Shown: in pieces, positions 42,686 to 55,392 of the stretch
Numbering within the stretch: the stretch's first letter is position 1
How the letters are laid out: each line of letters starts with the position of its first letter
Program-made: the position numbers and the translations under genes
DNA from: Monoplex corrugatus
Lineage: Eukaryota; Mollusca; Gastropoda; Littorinimorpha; Ranellidae
Direction: 5' to 3'
Length of the DNA stretch: 64,000 nucleotides
NCBI GenBank assembly: GCA_030674185.1
Contig: CM060306.1
Location: 45,794,483-45,858,482, forward strand
The notes under the pieces: generated by a model
What the model was told of the DNA's origin: nothing
The model's input: the letters and a program-made list of their open reading frames with translations, nothing else
The model's database searches: none

Positions 42686-44062
42686 AATACAGAAAAAATA
42701 TACGAATAGATAAAGGAATAAGTAAGTAAATTAAAGTAAATTTTAGAACATCTCAAATAAAATAAAACAAAACACGTCTATATTCTCTCTTTATACAAAA
42801 TTGATAAAAACATAACAAACGATTCTTTCTAACACAGGCATTTCTCAATGCAAATCTCGCGGTTAAGAAATTCAGTGGGTCACAGCTGGCGGATAGCAGA
42901 TGATCTTCAGACATGAAGGCTAGCTGCGAAAAAGCCAGGCTTGCTAGGACGAAATAGCTGTCCCGGGGCAATTGGCAATAGTTTCTGTCAGAGCGGGGCG
43001 GGGTAGCACCTAGCAAGGCTACATCTGAAAAAAATACCCTACATGTCCAATGACAAAGTCATCAGGCTGATATCGGCCACCCAAAGTCCTCAATTTTTGT
43101 TTTGTTTTGTTTGGTTGGGTTTTTCTTGTTTTGTTTTTTTCCCCATGAGGTAAAGGTGGCGTCACTCCTAACAACACCAAGAGGACTGAAGTCAGAGGTA
43201 CTAGGTCAGCAGGTACCAGGCCTTCAGGCCCATCTTAGCGATCCATTGTACCAAACATTATAATGCAGCTATCCGTACGATCACTTAAATCAGATAAGAA
43301 TGATGTCGTAAAAAGAGAAGCCCAAGAAAACCAACCAGATAACAGTGTCAGCTATAGCAAAAAGAGGAACATCATCAGATCAGTCCTTCAGCCGCAGACA
43401 AAAAGGAACGACTACCTCCTGTCCTGAGAGTATTAAGTTTTTTTGATGAAACTTTACACCGGCCATAACACATGCAAACGCCATATGAACCACAAGTTTT
43501 AACTGAGACACCTTCATCAGCCTGCCCTTCGGTCAAGAGGACCAGACAGCTGAACATCATGTCTATCGCAGCGATGTCACCTCTACATGTGGAGCAACAG
43601 TAGACATGGTCGATTAAATTCCACTGACCACCAAGCTCCAAGGCAGCCCGGCAAAGACTGTAAAAAGTGGCCGCATTTATCGCAAGTTCAACATTCACCG
43701 CAACAACAGCAAATACAACAAGTAAAAACAATATCACTTAGACATCAGAATACAACAACAACAACGACAACAAAAACCAGTTTTACAATACTGTTAGACA
43801 CCGTATTTCTGCCTATCAAAATAATAAGAAAAAACGGGAGATGGGGACGCGGAAAAGTTAGACTACATAGATTTTATATGGCAACATCATTGTTGACGAT
43901 TTTAGGCAATGAATCGGTCACTGTGATTGATTATAGGTCATGGCGCTCAAATGCTTGTAAAGTAGGCTATATGTGTTTTTATACAGACGAGTTACAACAG
44001 TGGAAAGACAAAGTAAACTGCTGAAAATTCGAATAATGTGAATAGCGTATCAGATATCCTGT
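42686..44062. other. Unassigned DNA between LINE remnants
   Basis: No repeat family is recognised apart from an (ACA)n stretch at about 43,750. A 120-codon minus-strand frame (43,375-43,737) is listed separately. Confidence 0.55.
43375..43737 (-). CDS. Speculative small Cys-rich secreted protein ORF
   Basis: An ATG-to-stop frame of 120 codons on the minus strand, not low-complexity. The N-terminus (MILFLLVVFAVVAVNVELA) looks like a signal peptide, and nine Cys follow, including a CC pair and a CxC-like MCMCY cluster. I recognise no family. No promoter, splice site or homolog supports it, and the frame could be chance or antisense to transposon debris. Confidence 0.2.
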   Translation of the reverse strand: MILFLLVVFAVVAVNVELAINAATFYSLCRAALELGGQWNLIDHVYCCSTCRGDIAAIDMMFSCLVLLTEGQADEGVSVKTCGSYGVCMCYGRCKVSSKKLNTLRTGGSRSFLSAAEGLI

Positions 44063-44104
44063 CTTAACCTTTTGATTCCCGCACTCCGTCCACCAGCATC
44101 TTGA
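44063..44104. repeat. Diverged half copy of the hairpin element
   Basis: CTTAACCTTTTGATTCCC followed by GCACTCCGTCCACCAGC is a diverged match to the left arm of the perfect hairpin 70 bases downstream. No matching right arm follows. Confidence 0.7.
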
Positions 44105-44132
44105 ATTGTCAACAATACCAGCAAAGCAGAAA

Positions 44133-44215
44133 CTTAACCCTTTGATTCCCTCACCCTATCCACTAGCTTCCTGTAAGGAAGCTAGTGGATAGGGTGAGGG
44201 AATCAAAGGGTTAAG
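44133..44215. repeat. Perfect 40-bp-stem hairpin element (copy 2)
   Basis: Two 40-base arms (44,133-44,172 and 44,176-44,215) are exact reverse complements around a 3-base GTA loop. The left arm starts CTTAACCCTTTGATTCCC and ends CACTAGCTTCCT. It has the same length (83 bp) and related sequence as 8,827-8,909. It looks like a very short foldback or MITE-like repeat. Confidence 0.95.
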
Positions 44216-44223
44216 GTTTTGCA

Positions 44224-44690
44224 GTGGTGGACATCTTTGGTGTAACCGTTCCACTTTTGAATGTGTCGTCGATAGGTAGTCCAGACCTAGCATCAATTTT
44301 ACAGGGCGCTCAGGATTGCTGCTCTCTACACGGCAATCTTTGTGGCAAACCTGATGCCACGTTCTTCATACAAGCTATTGGTCAGCTTTCCAAAAGCAGA
44401 ACTGGTTTTAGAGATGCACAGCGCTATCTCAACATAAAGAGATCCATTGCTGCTCACTGTACTGCACAAGTAGCAGACTTTGTCTACAGTCTTGGTCTCC
44501 TCAGTTTTGATAACAATCGGAGATAATGAAGCGCCAGAAGCCTGATATAGTACTGGTTAAAACATAACCTCTGTCTTACAGGGATAAAAGCCGAAGAGTT
44601 GCAGTTTGCAGTAATCTGGTCAGCGATGCACTGGACATCCTCATGCGATTGTGCTGTCATCTGCGAAGAAAAATTTCCTTACTGGACAGA
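44224..44690 (-). pseudogene. LINE reverse transcriptase remnant A, minus strand
   Basis: Minus-strand translation gives FFADDSTIA (RT catalytic Asp-Asp, about 44,648-44,668), then KTEVMF, then VDKVCYLCSTVSSNGSLYVE, an ALCISKTSSAFGKL segment, ERGIRFATKIAV and finally YRRHIQKWNGY near 44,240. This is the palm-to-thumb region of a non-LTR retrotransposon. It contains stops. It is a different copy from remnant B, since both have their own Asp-Asp motif. Confidence 0.83.
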
Positions 44691-45962
44691 TCTGAGCACT
44701 TTGTTCTGAATAAAGTCCACTAAATATACATAAACGACGTGCTTTCTGAGGCAGAGACTATCACAGAGATTGCTATTTTCTAAGGTGAAGCTTCTCTTTT
44801 CAGTGCTAAAAAGGTAATGAAGTAAACACAAACATGATATCAGATCAAAACATCTACCCCGTGATGCTGTCACTCATACTACTTTTGTCGGATACAAAAG
44901 AAATCATTGGAAGTTTATTACATCATGTTGGCGAGATATGAACTGTGATGTATTAATTTTGTTGAGAACTCATTTAGGAAGATACATTTTTGAAGAAACT
45001 GAAACACCAAATGAATTTAGCAAGACCTTACATTACTAGATTCTCACTTGTATTACTATTAACTTTGAAGACACACGAAAAGGTCTGACTTCACAGTTAT
45101 TTCTCTGCTATGTCATGCCATGCTATCGCGACTCATTGTCAGAACGCCTAGCAAAAACAGGAACAAACAGCAATAACATCATCATCATCATTATTACAGC
45201 AGCAGCAGCAAGGTTAAAAGAATAGATATGAAAGAAAAGTGATCAAAATAGATATCGCATTAAGAAAAAAAAAAAAAAAAAAAAAACGTATAAAGGAAAA
45301 ACGGACATAACACTGTAAACTAGAGAATCAAATAGGCGCAGATCGATGGAAAAAAGCGTAAATTGCTAGTATATTCATGTGAAACGAAAAAGAGGGAATG
45401 AGGCTTGATCTATGGCCAAACAGCCAGGCAGACAGAGCGGTATCTGTAAACGTTTTAGTCATCGTTGATAATCAGCCGCCTTGTTTTAGCGACCATGCTA
45501 TTTACAAAGCTTGGGGATTAGTGGCGGGTAAACCAGCTACTATCAAGCAATTTCATCCTGGGAGCAGCAAATGGAATGCCACGGGAAAATAAAGGCGGCT
45601 TAATGGGGTGTTGGGAATCAGAAAGTGTAATAGGCAAGGGGAAGAGAGGAGAAAGGAGGACAGGAAAGCTTAAGGATTGGTGAAGGAAGGAGAAAATTTA
45701 ATTCTCAGAAAGCTTCGAAAACAATTTTCGTTTTATAAATATTAACATTGTTTTGTTCTCAGAATGTACCCCATTCAGAAAAGTTGAAATATGTCGGTCT
45801 CTTCAAAATATTAATTTGAACCTAGTGTGTTCCTCCCTCCTTATATTTTTTTGTTAACATTCACGAAATGCGAGTGTTCCTGTAAGCTATATTCCCATCA
45901 TTCTTATACTAAACAGGACTGCTGAAAATAGTGACATTTGAAACTATTTTTTATTCGTCATG

Positions 45963-45967
<5 letters not shown>
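44691..45967. other. No recognised gene
   Basis: Contains an A run of about 22 at 45,265 and (ATC/GCA)n triplets at about 45,175-45,215. Nothing else is recognised. Confidence 0.6.
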
Positions 45968-46050
<83 letters not shown>

Positions 46051-46092
46051 GTGTGTGTTGTGTGTGTTTGTGTGTATGTGTGTGTGTGTATA
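45968..46092. repeat. (TG)n microsatellite
   Basis: Pure TG for about 80 bases with interruptions near its end. Confidence 0.96.
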
Positions 46093-46099
46093 CATAACA

Positions 46100-46200
46100 T
46101 ATAGTGGTTCCTGCAATGGACTGACGGCTGGGAGGTTGTGGGTTCGAATCGTATCGGTCCAAGTCATCGTTGGAATTTCTGGACCCATAAAGGTAAAGGC
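46100..46200 (+). mobile_element. Probable tRNA-derived SINE head
   Basis: AGTGGTTCCTGCAATGGACT and GGTTGTGGGTTCGAATCG fit boxes A and B with normal spacing. The 3' body is not recognised. There is no cloverleaf-complete tRNA, so it is not a tRNA gene. Confidence 0.6.
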
Positions 46201-48470
46201 TCCTATCAAGAATTGAGCGTGCTGTTTAGTTCAGAAGAAAGGGACCACACAACCGAATCTCATCTAATTAACGAACACGTCATTGAAACTGTTTTTCAAA
46301 TTTCTGGCTAATTCTGCAGGTATTTATCTCAGTCTGTGTGAGAAATGACATAATGCTGTTTGGGTCACGATGGTGGCAGAGATTTTGAAAATGTTTCAGC
46401 AAGAATGTCTTGACTGTTTGTGGGCGATCTAAATTGTTCAAGGCGCAGGAAAAGTGGGAGGATTGTCTTTTTTATATTATCATTATCATTATTGAAAAGA
46501 AAATTTTCCAAGAAGAAGAATACTCTTCTTGCATTGTGACTGATGCTCTGACAGAGAGAATTTCGGTCCGCTCGACCAACTGCGACCACAGCCAATACAT
46601 CTTTTTCAAATGGGCCGGATAGTGTGACTGCATTTACTAGTATAGCTGATGCCTTCAAACGACATGCTTTCATAAAATTATTTTAGCAGTGTCAGGTTAT
46701 CGTTAGATTATTCACAGGCCAGTTATTGAAGAGTTGGTCGTGTAGAAGAACTTCCTGCCTTCTCATATGACTACATGTAAGCCTATTTGGGCGCAACACG
46801 TGAAAATGTATCCATGAAGCCACAAGTCCATCCAACTGAGAACGGAAATTAGTCCTGTTTAGAGTGAGAAAGGTAAAGCACCAAAAAGAATAAATGGAAC
46901 CGATCATTAGAAAGGCTCTAAGCAATTATGGGACAGTTTTTTCATTAACAGTAGCAGTGCCTGGTGCAACTAACATCATCTCAGTGGTTTTTGACGTTGT
47001 TGTCACACTGGAGTTTTGGTGTCAAATTTGGCCTGCTGTCTTTGGGGAGAATACATTGCCACAAAGTTCAATGCCACCTCCGTCTCATATGCAGCCGTTA
47101 CCTGTAAGATGTGCAACAAGAAATGGACTAAAGGGATAAATAAATTTTTTCTTATAGCTGGCATTCCTATTTTTAAAGAAGACCGGACCTTTCGGAAGAA
47201 CCACCCCCAGAGATTGTCATCTTGGTGTAACGGGTTATCCTCCTTGGTTGTTTAAACAGAAACACGGCCGTTATGCGTGGTGAGAGGTCTGTGTACGTGA
47301 GCGGAGAGTGAGATTCCTGCATCACTATAACGTCACCATTTCACTGTGTCCAGCCCCACACGTTTTCGTCCTCTGCCTGAGAGCAGTTCTACTTGAGAAT
47401 GTTGGCTGAAAAGTCCAAACTCTATTTCAGTGCATTTTCAATGCCATTGCTGTATTGTTGAACTTTGATGGTGTTTTAATTTCGAGAGTTTGCTCGAACC
47501 AGACTTGCGTTGTTGTTGTTTTTTTTCTCTTCCTTCTCTCAAACCCCCTCCACTCCTCCCATTTCTAGGGTAGAGATATCTGTAAGGTGATTTTAGTGGG
47601 TGGGGGAGATATGATAAAAACGTATCTCTACCAATATTCTTCTATTTACAGTACCTCAATGTTTTTTTCCCTGGACGTTGAACAAAATGACAGAAAAACT
47701 TCAGTCGGACTTACAGAGATCTATGAATATTTTGTCAACAGTTAGATGAGAAATATTACTGCTGGCATATTTACGATGCAGGCACTGACTCACGCTGACA
47801 CAGAGTACACCTGCTTAACAATAACTTTACACACGGACACGCACACAAACAGACCAAAGGGATTTTTGACCTCGAAAACACAAAGATAAAAATATTAACC
47901 TATTTAGCTATCCCCACTCGAATACAACTTGTAAACTTGACAAAACTGGTTCGTATGATGAGACGATATAATGTTGTCCAAGTCACCTGAATGCAATGAG
48001 GATTTTCACAGAAGAAAAATGTCTTAGGTGCGTAAACAAAACCCTGTCTTCTCATAATCATACAATCAAAGGAACAAGTGTATTTTCATAATTATACAGT
48101 CAGGTGTATTTGATGCACAAACAAAAAAACAGCCTGCTTATATAGCCTAAAAATCTTAAGTCTCTAAACAAAAGCAGGCTGTTTAATAATTGTACAACCG
48201 AAAGATAGCTTAGATGTACAAACAGAAATCGCCTGTTTACAGTTATACAATAAAAAATATTTTAGGTGTATAGACTACAACAATAACAAGAACCCAGGTT
48301 GCTCGTAATGATACAAGAAAAATATGTCTTAGGAGTCAAATGGTTGATGTGACGCGTCTAGTGTGTTGGCTAGTGACTGCGTGCTTGTCACCTTTCGCTT
48401 TTCAGCCTGCATCACTGGCTAGCCTGCTGCTTGCAGCTCTGCAAAAAGGACAGCAGAGTACGTAAGTCTC
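46201..48470. other. No recognised gene
   Basis: Mostly unique AT-rich DNA. The 81-codon frame at 46,894 and others here lack any recognised motif or exon structure. Short Gln/Asn-codon AT runs (48,000-48,340) contain loosely repeated phrases such as ACAGAAATCGCCTGTTTA but no clear unit. Confidence 0.55.
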
Positions 48471-48479
48471 TGTCACTAA

Positions 48480-51400
48480 ACAGCCTCTTCATCAGCAAGC
48501 CCAACGTTTTGCCTCCCTGTGGTGTCACATGGTAACTGAGCAACTCACAGACTCAGAATAAACACTCCTGGGAATCGGAGGAAGTCTGGCCCCCAGAGTT
48601 GCAGCATGCAGGCCCACCGGCATGTGGGCATGCCCTGGTACCCACGAACCAGATCCCCAGGTATGGGTAAATAGCACCACTTCCTTGTGGGTGTCTCAGA
48701 CGAGACGAAGGCTAAGGGAGTAAACCCTGACAGAAAATCACCCCGCACAAAAACCGATGGAAGGCACCGGGAAACCACCATCGTATCATCCCTAGAAAAT
48801 CATGGCCAGCCAATACGGAGATACGTAAACGAAATGTATAGGGGCTCCAATGCAGCACCTTTGTCTGCTAATAGATGTCATGCTGTGCAGGTGACACCTG
48901 GAAGTCATCAAGCTACTGCGACCAAATTCAAAAATATGAACATTGCAACACGTAATGTTAGAATATTGATCCAAAAAGGAAAACTAGAAAATATGAAGAT
49001 ATGAACGGAAAGACTAAATATCAATATTTCAGGACTAGGGGAAGTGAAATAAGAAGGCAGCAGGCATATTACATCGGGCAAGCATAAAATTACACACTCT
49101 GGTGGGGACAATCAGAAAGAGGGTAAACAAAGTGGGACAGGAAAAAACAGATGACAGTAAACAAAGTGGGACAGGAAAAACAGATGACATAGTTGGACCT
49201 CATGACCTTGGCATGCGAAATAAAAGGGGAGAGAAACTTCTTGAGTGGGCACAAGTAAATATATTCATCATAAACTTGGCTCGAGCAACCTAAAGAAGAA
49301 AATGGACATGGATGAATCCAGGAGACAGCACAAAAAATCAAACTGGTTACATCTTGATACATAAAAGATTTAGAAATTCTTTACTCATAGTCATAGCAAA
49401 AAACATTACCAGGCGCAAACTGCAACAGTAACCATAATCCTATAATTTAGGTTGAAACTAAAAAGAAGAAGAAAAACCAAAAATAACATCAAACTAAATC
49501 CTGAAATCTTAAAGACAAATGCATCAACTCGTGCAAAATTCACGTATGAGCTCTAGAGGACGTTGGTGACAGTGGGGAACAATGGGCAAATTTGAGAAAC
49601 TCGAGAAATAAAGCTGGTAAATAAATCCCCAGAGTTGAAAGAAAAGCAAACAATAACTGGATGACAAAAGGAATTTTAGGCTTGATGGATAAACGGAGGA
49701 GGGCAAACCGAAAAGAGGAAGAATACAAAAGAGATACACAAAGAAATCAGGAATAGGTTAATGAAGCTTGGCTAGAAACAAAGTGCAGAGAAATAGAAGA
49801 CCGACACAAAACATGTACAGAAACATTAAAGAAATTGCCCAACAGGAAAAAGACGTGTACATCAACTGGTTGCTTAAAATCTAAAGCTGGTACGATTATT
49901 ATGGAAAAAGACAAAATATCAGATAGATGGGGAGACTACATTAAAGACATTTTTGACGATGACAGAAAGGAGGAACACAGGAACACATCATATGAAAGGA
50001 CGTTGAAGGACCACCAGTAATGAAAGATGAAGTTAGAGCAGCGTTGAAAAAGACGAAACCGGGAAAAGCACCAGGACCAGACTATATTACTACAGAAATG
50101 ACTGAGACTCTAGATGAATTTGGTATTGGAAAAGCAACAGTCCCGCTAAATGAAATTTACGACACAGGAAAAATCCCTAAAGATATGTCAAAATCAATTT
50201 TCATTGCACTTCCAAAGAAAGCAGGGCTATATAGAATGTGAACTCCATTGTACAATCAACTTCATAAGCCACGTGACAAAGATTCTATTAAGAATAATTA
50301 TGGTCAGGACAAGGAACAGAATCAAAACAGATATAGCTGAAGAATACTGTGGATTTGTTAAAGGGAAAGGAACTATTAATGCCATATACATCCTAAGAAC
50401 TCTCATAGAAAGATCAGTTGAGTTGAATAAGGATTGTATTTATGTTTATGTTGACCACATCAAGGCTTTTGACCAGGGAAGACACGAAAAATTCATCAAC
50501 CAACTGAAAAGCTAAATATTAATGGAAAAGATTTAAGAATAATAAGGAACATGGATTGGAAACAATCAGCAGCAATGAGAGTAGAAAATGACAAATCTCT
50601 CTCAAAAATATCAAAAGAAGGGTTATGCAGGGATGTAATGTTCACCAGATTTGTTTTCACTTAAATGCGAAAACATCACGAGAAGCCTAGAAGAATAATG
50701 ATAAATAATCTTCGTTATGACACCATTCTAATTGCAGAAAATGAAAAAAGACCTATAAAAACTTGTAAATGTAATAGAAATAGAAGGCACACATGAAGAG
50801 CTAGAACTAAATAACAAGAAGACTGAGGTAATGGTAATCAGCAAAAAACAAAAAAAAGAAGAAATCCCCTCATGTAAAATAACAGCGAATGGCGCAATAC
50901 TGAATCAAGTTGGTAAGTTTAAATATCTGGGAACAGTCATCTCACCAGACGGCAAATGCATATTAGAAATATCCTAAGCTAAAATAGCATTCAAGAAATG
51001 AAAAGTGGTCTTACCAACAAATGCCTATCAATGAACACCAACAAGAGAGTTCTTCAGTATTAAATAGAACTAAAATTGTACGTTTGCGAAGTGTGGACAG
51101 TCAACACGCAAAGTCAAGAGAATGTTGAGGCAGCTGAAATGTAGTTTTTAAGAAGAATGTTAAGAGTTCCATGGACAGCAAAGAAAACAAACGAGACAAT
51201 CTTGAAAGAGGCAAATACAAAAAGAGCAGTAATGAAGAAGATTAGGGAAAGACTAAGCAACATTTATAGAACATTTTATGAGGCAAGAGAAATTTGGGAA
51301 CCAGCTAGTCACAACAGGAAATCTGGAGGAAAAAAGAGCATCAGGTAGACCAGGAAGAAAATGCTGTACGGATTAGCGGAATGGATGAAGAATAAAATGG

Positions 51401-51490
51401 GTGGGAGATGACTTGCAGCGACAAAAGCTAGAGTCGTATGGAGGGCCATGATTACCAACGCCATGCAGCAGGGATGATGATGATGATGAT
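48480..51490 (+). pseudogene. Near full-length dead LINE with endonuclease, RT and (TGA)n tail
   Basis: The endonuclease starts at about 48,935 with NIATRNVRILIQKGKLENMK (a usual Trp before NVR is Arg) and continues in broken frames through GLGEVK, DDIVGPHDLGMRNKRGEKLL and KRKWTWMNPG. The expected catalytic Ile-Asp-Tyr-Ile appears as Thr-Gly-Tyr-Ile, so its Asp is lost. The RT begins with KTKPGKAPGPDYITTEM (about 50,047) and includes FIALPKK. It shifts frame into GFVKGKGTINAIYILRTLIE and YVDHIKAFD (about 50,450). Further on, LRYDTILIAENE at about 50,711 lacks the usual Ala-Asp, leaving the catalytic YADD incomplete. The C-terminus MLRVPWTAKKTNETILKEA (51,157) matches the nested LINE at 16,006. 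The element ends in (TGA)n at about 51,474-51,490. The 5' boundary is a guess. Confidence 0.9.
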
Positions 51491-51857
51491 TTGTTAGATC
51501 GTATTCAGTTTCAAGATGACTAAGTTGTATCTACTGGAAGTGTAAGGGGTTTGTTCTGTCACATGACGCAAAAGTTAAATAATAAGATAGAATTTTGATA
51601 GATCGTATTCAGCTTCAACGATGGTACGTATTCAGCTTCAACTATGGACTTAGCTGTATTACTCCAAGGCTTTCTGAATAATCGTTTTGATACAGAATGA
51701 ACCTAACGCTTTAAAACTGTTGAACATTTATGGAAATTAATTCATCAATGATTTTTACTTGAGCAAGAGATGTAAACCTTTAGCTATGTGTGTAGTGAAA
51801 TTCTTGAACAATTTAAACTGACACCGTTCTATTGTTTACGGCACACAAATACACAGA

Positions 51858-51912
51858 TTTGTATGGAGGGCCATGATCGCCAACGCCATGCGGCAGGGCA
51901 CATGATGATAAT
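51858..51912 (+). mobile_element. Extreme 3' end of the same LINE family
   Basis: TGTATGGAGGGCCATGATCG and CCAACGCCATGCGGCAGGGC match the end of the LINE finishing at 51,490 and of the copy at 16,343. A short TGATGATAAT tail follows. It is a heavily 5'-truncated insertion of about 50 bases. Confidence 0.8.
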
Positions 51913-52439
51913 AAAAATATACACACAACGGACAATACTTTTTAATACAATACTTTTGATCAAAGCATGCCCTTCAAAAGGAATGAGATTTCAAGCAGCA
52001 AGCACGTGTAACGAATGATTCATATCTAAGTCCACCCACGTACAGCCCTCAAACACAAGCACCTCTACCATAGTAAGTTTTATCAGTATTTTCTCTTTTA
52101 TGAAAACCACGCCCACATACAACTGCTAGGAAACTGATTATCTGCCTGTCTGGTTAATACACAGACTCCGCCCATGTTGCGTTATGAAAGCAAGGTGTGA
52201 AGCGCTATCACACAGCGGCTTGTGGTCCCAGCGCTTTGATTGACTTGCTTATCGATTGCAGAGGAGTTAATATCGGTCTGCCTTTGTGGGGGTCTCTATC
52301 GCCTGATTGTGCTAAAGTTGAGACGATCCCGTTGACTAACATCGTGTTCAATAAGTGAACTTGGCCACACGCGGACTTTTGGCCCAAATCCAACAGGTGA
52401 GTCTGGACATAATAGGCCTAGCTCAGAGTAATAAATGTA
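51913..52439. other. No recognised gene
   Basis: Unique DNA; nothing is recognised on either strand. Confidence 0.55.
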
Positions 52440-52770
52440 AACAGCAACAGTCACCAACGTGACCAAGTATTACTCTTTTGAACACATCCACCGCCCGCCC
52501 CCTCCCCCCCCCCCCCCTTTCCAATCCTCAATTTTACCATTTGGGAACACGAAAACTCGTTTATCATATTCCAGACAACACTGGTGCACAAAGAAATGTA
52601 CACAGCAGCGGTCACCAAGTATTGCTCTTTTGAACTCATCTACCGAACCCAACTCAACCCCACCCCACCCCATGCCTATTTCCGATCCTCGTGTTTTAAA
52701 TCTCTGGAAGTAGAACGGACCAACTTGGAACACAAAAACTCGTTTCTGATATTCTAGGTAAGACTGTTGC
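52440..52770. repeat. Diverged tandem duplication, about 160-bp unit
   Basis: AACAGCAACAGTCACCAACG... to CAAAGAAATGT (about 52,440-52,600) is followed by a second version starting ACAGCAGCGGTCACCAAGTA. Both contain CTCTTTTGAAC, a C-rich stretch, and GAAAACTCGTTT/CAAAAACTCGTTT, then GATATTC or CATATTC. They are diverged by indels in the C-rich part. Confidence 0.8.
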
Positions 52771-54180
52771 AACTGTTCGGTTCAACGGTTTTCTTTCCCC
52801 TCAAACAAATGAAGATGCAGGCCTAATGAAACGCATAATGAATTGAATGCTTGAATACTAAAATGAATATGGTTGTTACATATCATACATAAGAATGCAT
52901 TGTATATGATTGCTTGTTCATGTTATTCTTCATAGTAAATAAAATAAACTGTATGTATCATCACATTTCATAAATTAGGTAAAAGAACAACACTTCATCA
53001 TGTTACACATCATTTCAAGTATCGCAAAATGTAGGTCTTTAAATCTTCCAAAATTACTTTCTGTTCCACAACGAGTGTTGAGGAAATGATATTCAGAATC
53101 TTTAATCTATGTAATTTATGTTACGGAATCAAAGTAAAAAGAGAAAATGAAATAAATGATTGGAAAAAAAGAGAGAGAAAAAGATAATAACAGTACACAG
53201 AAAACTAACAGTATCACAGTAGACTCTATTTAAATATGAAAGTTTTTAAAAAGTTATTGTTCTCACGGGTAACGTATTCAAAATCTTTTTCTTCCTTTAA
53301 CGGACTAGTTCCCCCAAGAACGTTTATTTCGCAACAGCTCTGGTCATGTAGAATTTTTGAGCAATGGTCGAGTCCTTCCCCAGTGCCTAACTTCTCTTTG
53401 TAAAGTTGAGGCATGAGAGGTACAATCGGATGAATGAATTCTTTCCTTTACATTTCTTCCATAACTGTATCATCTGAGGAACTGCATAAACATAATGACC
53501 GAATTAAAGTTTAAGCTGAATATGTGTACTTATTAATCAGATGGTACATCATTAAACGATTAAATATATGACTCGACAACGATAAACAATCTTTTACATT
53601 GCCAATTTAATGCACAAATTCTCTCTCTGTCTCTGTTTCCCATCCCCCCCCTCCCCCCGCTTCACATTCATTCATTTAAGCTCATGCACGACGTACGACA
53701 GATTGAAAAATTTAAACTTTTAGTGTTATTTATTCATTTACATTTCGTCGTTTGCTAATTTTAGTTGTTCTTGTTGTTGTTGTTTTTTTCACCCTTGACC
53801 GATGATTTTGAAATGATTTTAACTCTATTAACAACAGTGCAGTTACGCGGTTTCCATGTGTTCTTGAAATGTTACATTTAACAGAAATTACACAGGAAAA
53901 TAATTCATGGTTCATACCAGATATAAAAAATGAAGTGTTTATATTGAAGACTCATCGCTCTTTTTTTTCTGTTCATTAATGTTAATTGCTTGAATTTTTT
54001 GTTTTTGTTTGGTAAAGTAGTTGCGAGTAGAAGTGCCATAAAATTTCGCACTGTCAGTTTATCCATAAAATATTTGCATATTAACAACAACTATAACACA
54101 AGCAAACAATTAACATCATCACATAACAAATGGATAACTGTTATATTCAGTACAAGATCGCATAAAAATGTTCAAAATTA
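52771..54180. other. No recognised gene
   Basis: AT-rich DNA with a C run at 53,645-53,658. No coding or repeat features are recognised. Confidence 0.6.
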
Positions 54181-54189
54181 TTTAGGACA

Positions 54190-55370
54190 ACATGGATAAC
54201 AAGTAAACAAGTGTTAAGTAAAGCAACAACATCACATGATAAATATGTACTAAATAAAGTGAAACGATTACATTGCATAATAAATATGTAAGTGTTGAAT
54301 TAGTTGAAACAAAGTCACATAAAACATCACATAAAAAATAAATAAGTATTTGATTAAGCAAAACAGGAACATCATATGACGAATGTGTTTGTTGAATTTA
54401 GTGAGAAAACAAAATCACATAACAAACGTATACTCGTCGAATTAAGTTAAACAATAATATCACGTAATCAGTAACTATGTGTTGAGTCAAGTGAACCAAC
54501 CGTTTAATCAAATGAAGTAACAACATCACATAACAAACACGTGTGTTGCATAAAGTGAAAGAACATCACATACTTAACATATAAGCGTTAAGAAAGTGAA
54601 ACATCGCAAAACAAATGTATATGTGTTTAATCAAGCGAAACAATATCGCATAAAATACACAGGCCTATATTTTAAATCAAATGAAACAACAAGATGACAT
54701 TATAAATATTTGTGTTAAATCAAAATCAAGTGAAACAACAACATCACATAACAAGTATGTAAGTGTTAAATCAAGTCATACAGCGGCATTACGTAACAAA
54801 CATACAAATGTTACACTACGTGAAAAAACAACAACACATAACGTACGTGTTAAATCATGTGCAACACCAACATCACATAGTAAATACGTAAGTGTTAAAT
54901 CAAGTGAAACAACATCACATAACAAGTATGTAAGTGTTGAATCAAGTGACACAATGACATCACATAACAAGTATGTCGGTGTTAAAACAAGTAAAACAAT
55001 GACATCACATAACAAATGCGTTAGTGTTAAATCAAGTAAAACATAACATCACATAACAAGTTTGTCAATGTTAAATCAAGTAGAACAGTAACATCGCATA
55101 ACAAGTATGTAAATGTTAAACCAAGTAAAACAACATCACGTAACATGTATGTAAGTGTTAAATCAAGTAAATCAACATCCCATAACAAATGTACGTGTTC
55201 AGTTAAATGAAACAACAATATCCCATAACAAACCATATGAGTTCAGTCAAATTAAACAACAACATCACAAAACAAATACTTGCTTTAAATCAAGTGAAAA
55301 AATATCACCACAGTCATCATACAACAAATGTCAGTGTTATATCAAGGAAACAACAACATCCCCCCCCCCC
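54190..55370. repeat. Degenerate minisatellite, about 45-bp unit
   Basis: The unit reads roughly GTTAAATCAAGTGAAACAAC, then AACATCACATAACAAGTATG and TAAGT. About 25 copies of 42-48 bases are seen, most regular at 54,700-55,200. The 121-codon + frame (54,681-55,046) and the minus frames come from the 3n unit length. Three more units lie at 56,035-56,165. Confidence 0.92.
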
Positions 55371-55392
55371 AAAAAAAAAAAGTATGTAGGTG

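Noticed and set aside
41390..44690. Remnants A and B as one LINE split by a 2-kb insertion
   Set aside because: Both carry their own RT Asp-Asp motif and the order on the minus strand would place the C-terminal part first.
39395..46200. Functional tRNA genes at 39.4 and 46.1 kb
   Set aside because: Only box A and box B resemblance is present; no complete cloverleaf can be formed and SINE body sequence follows.
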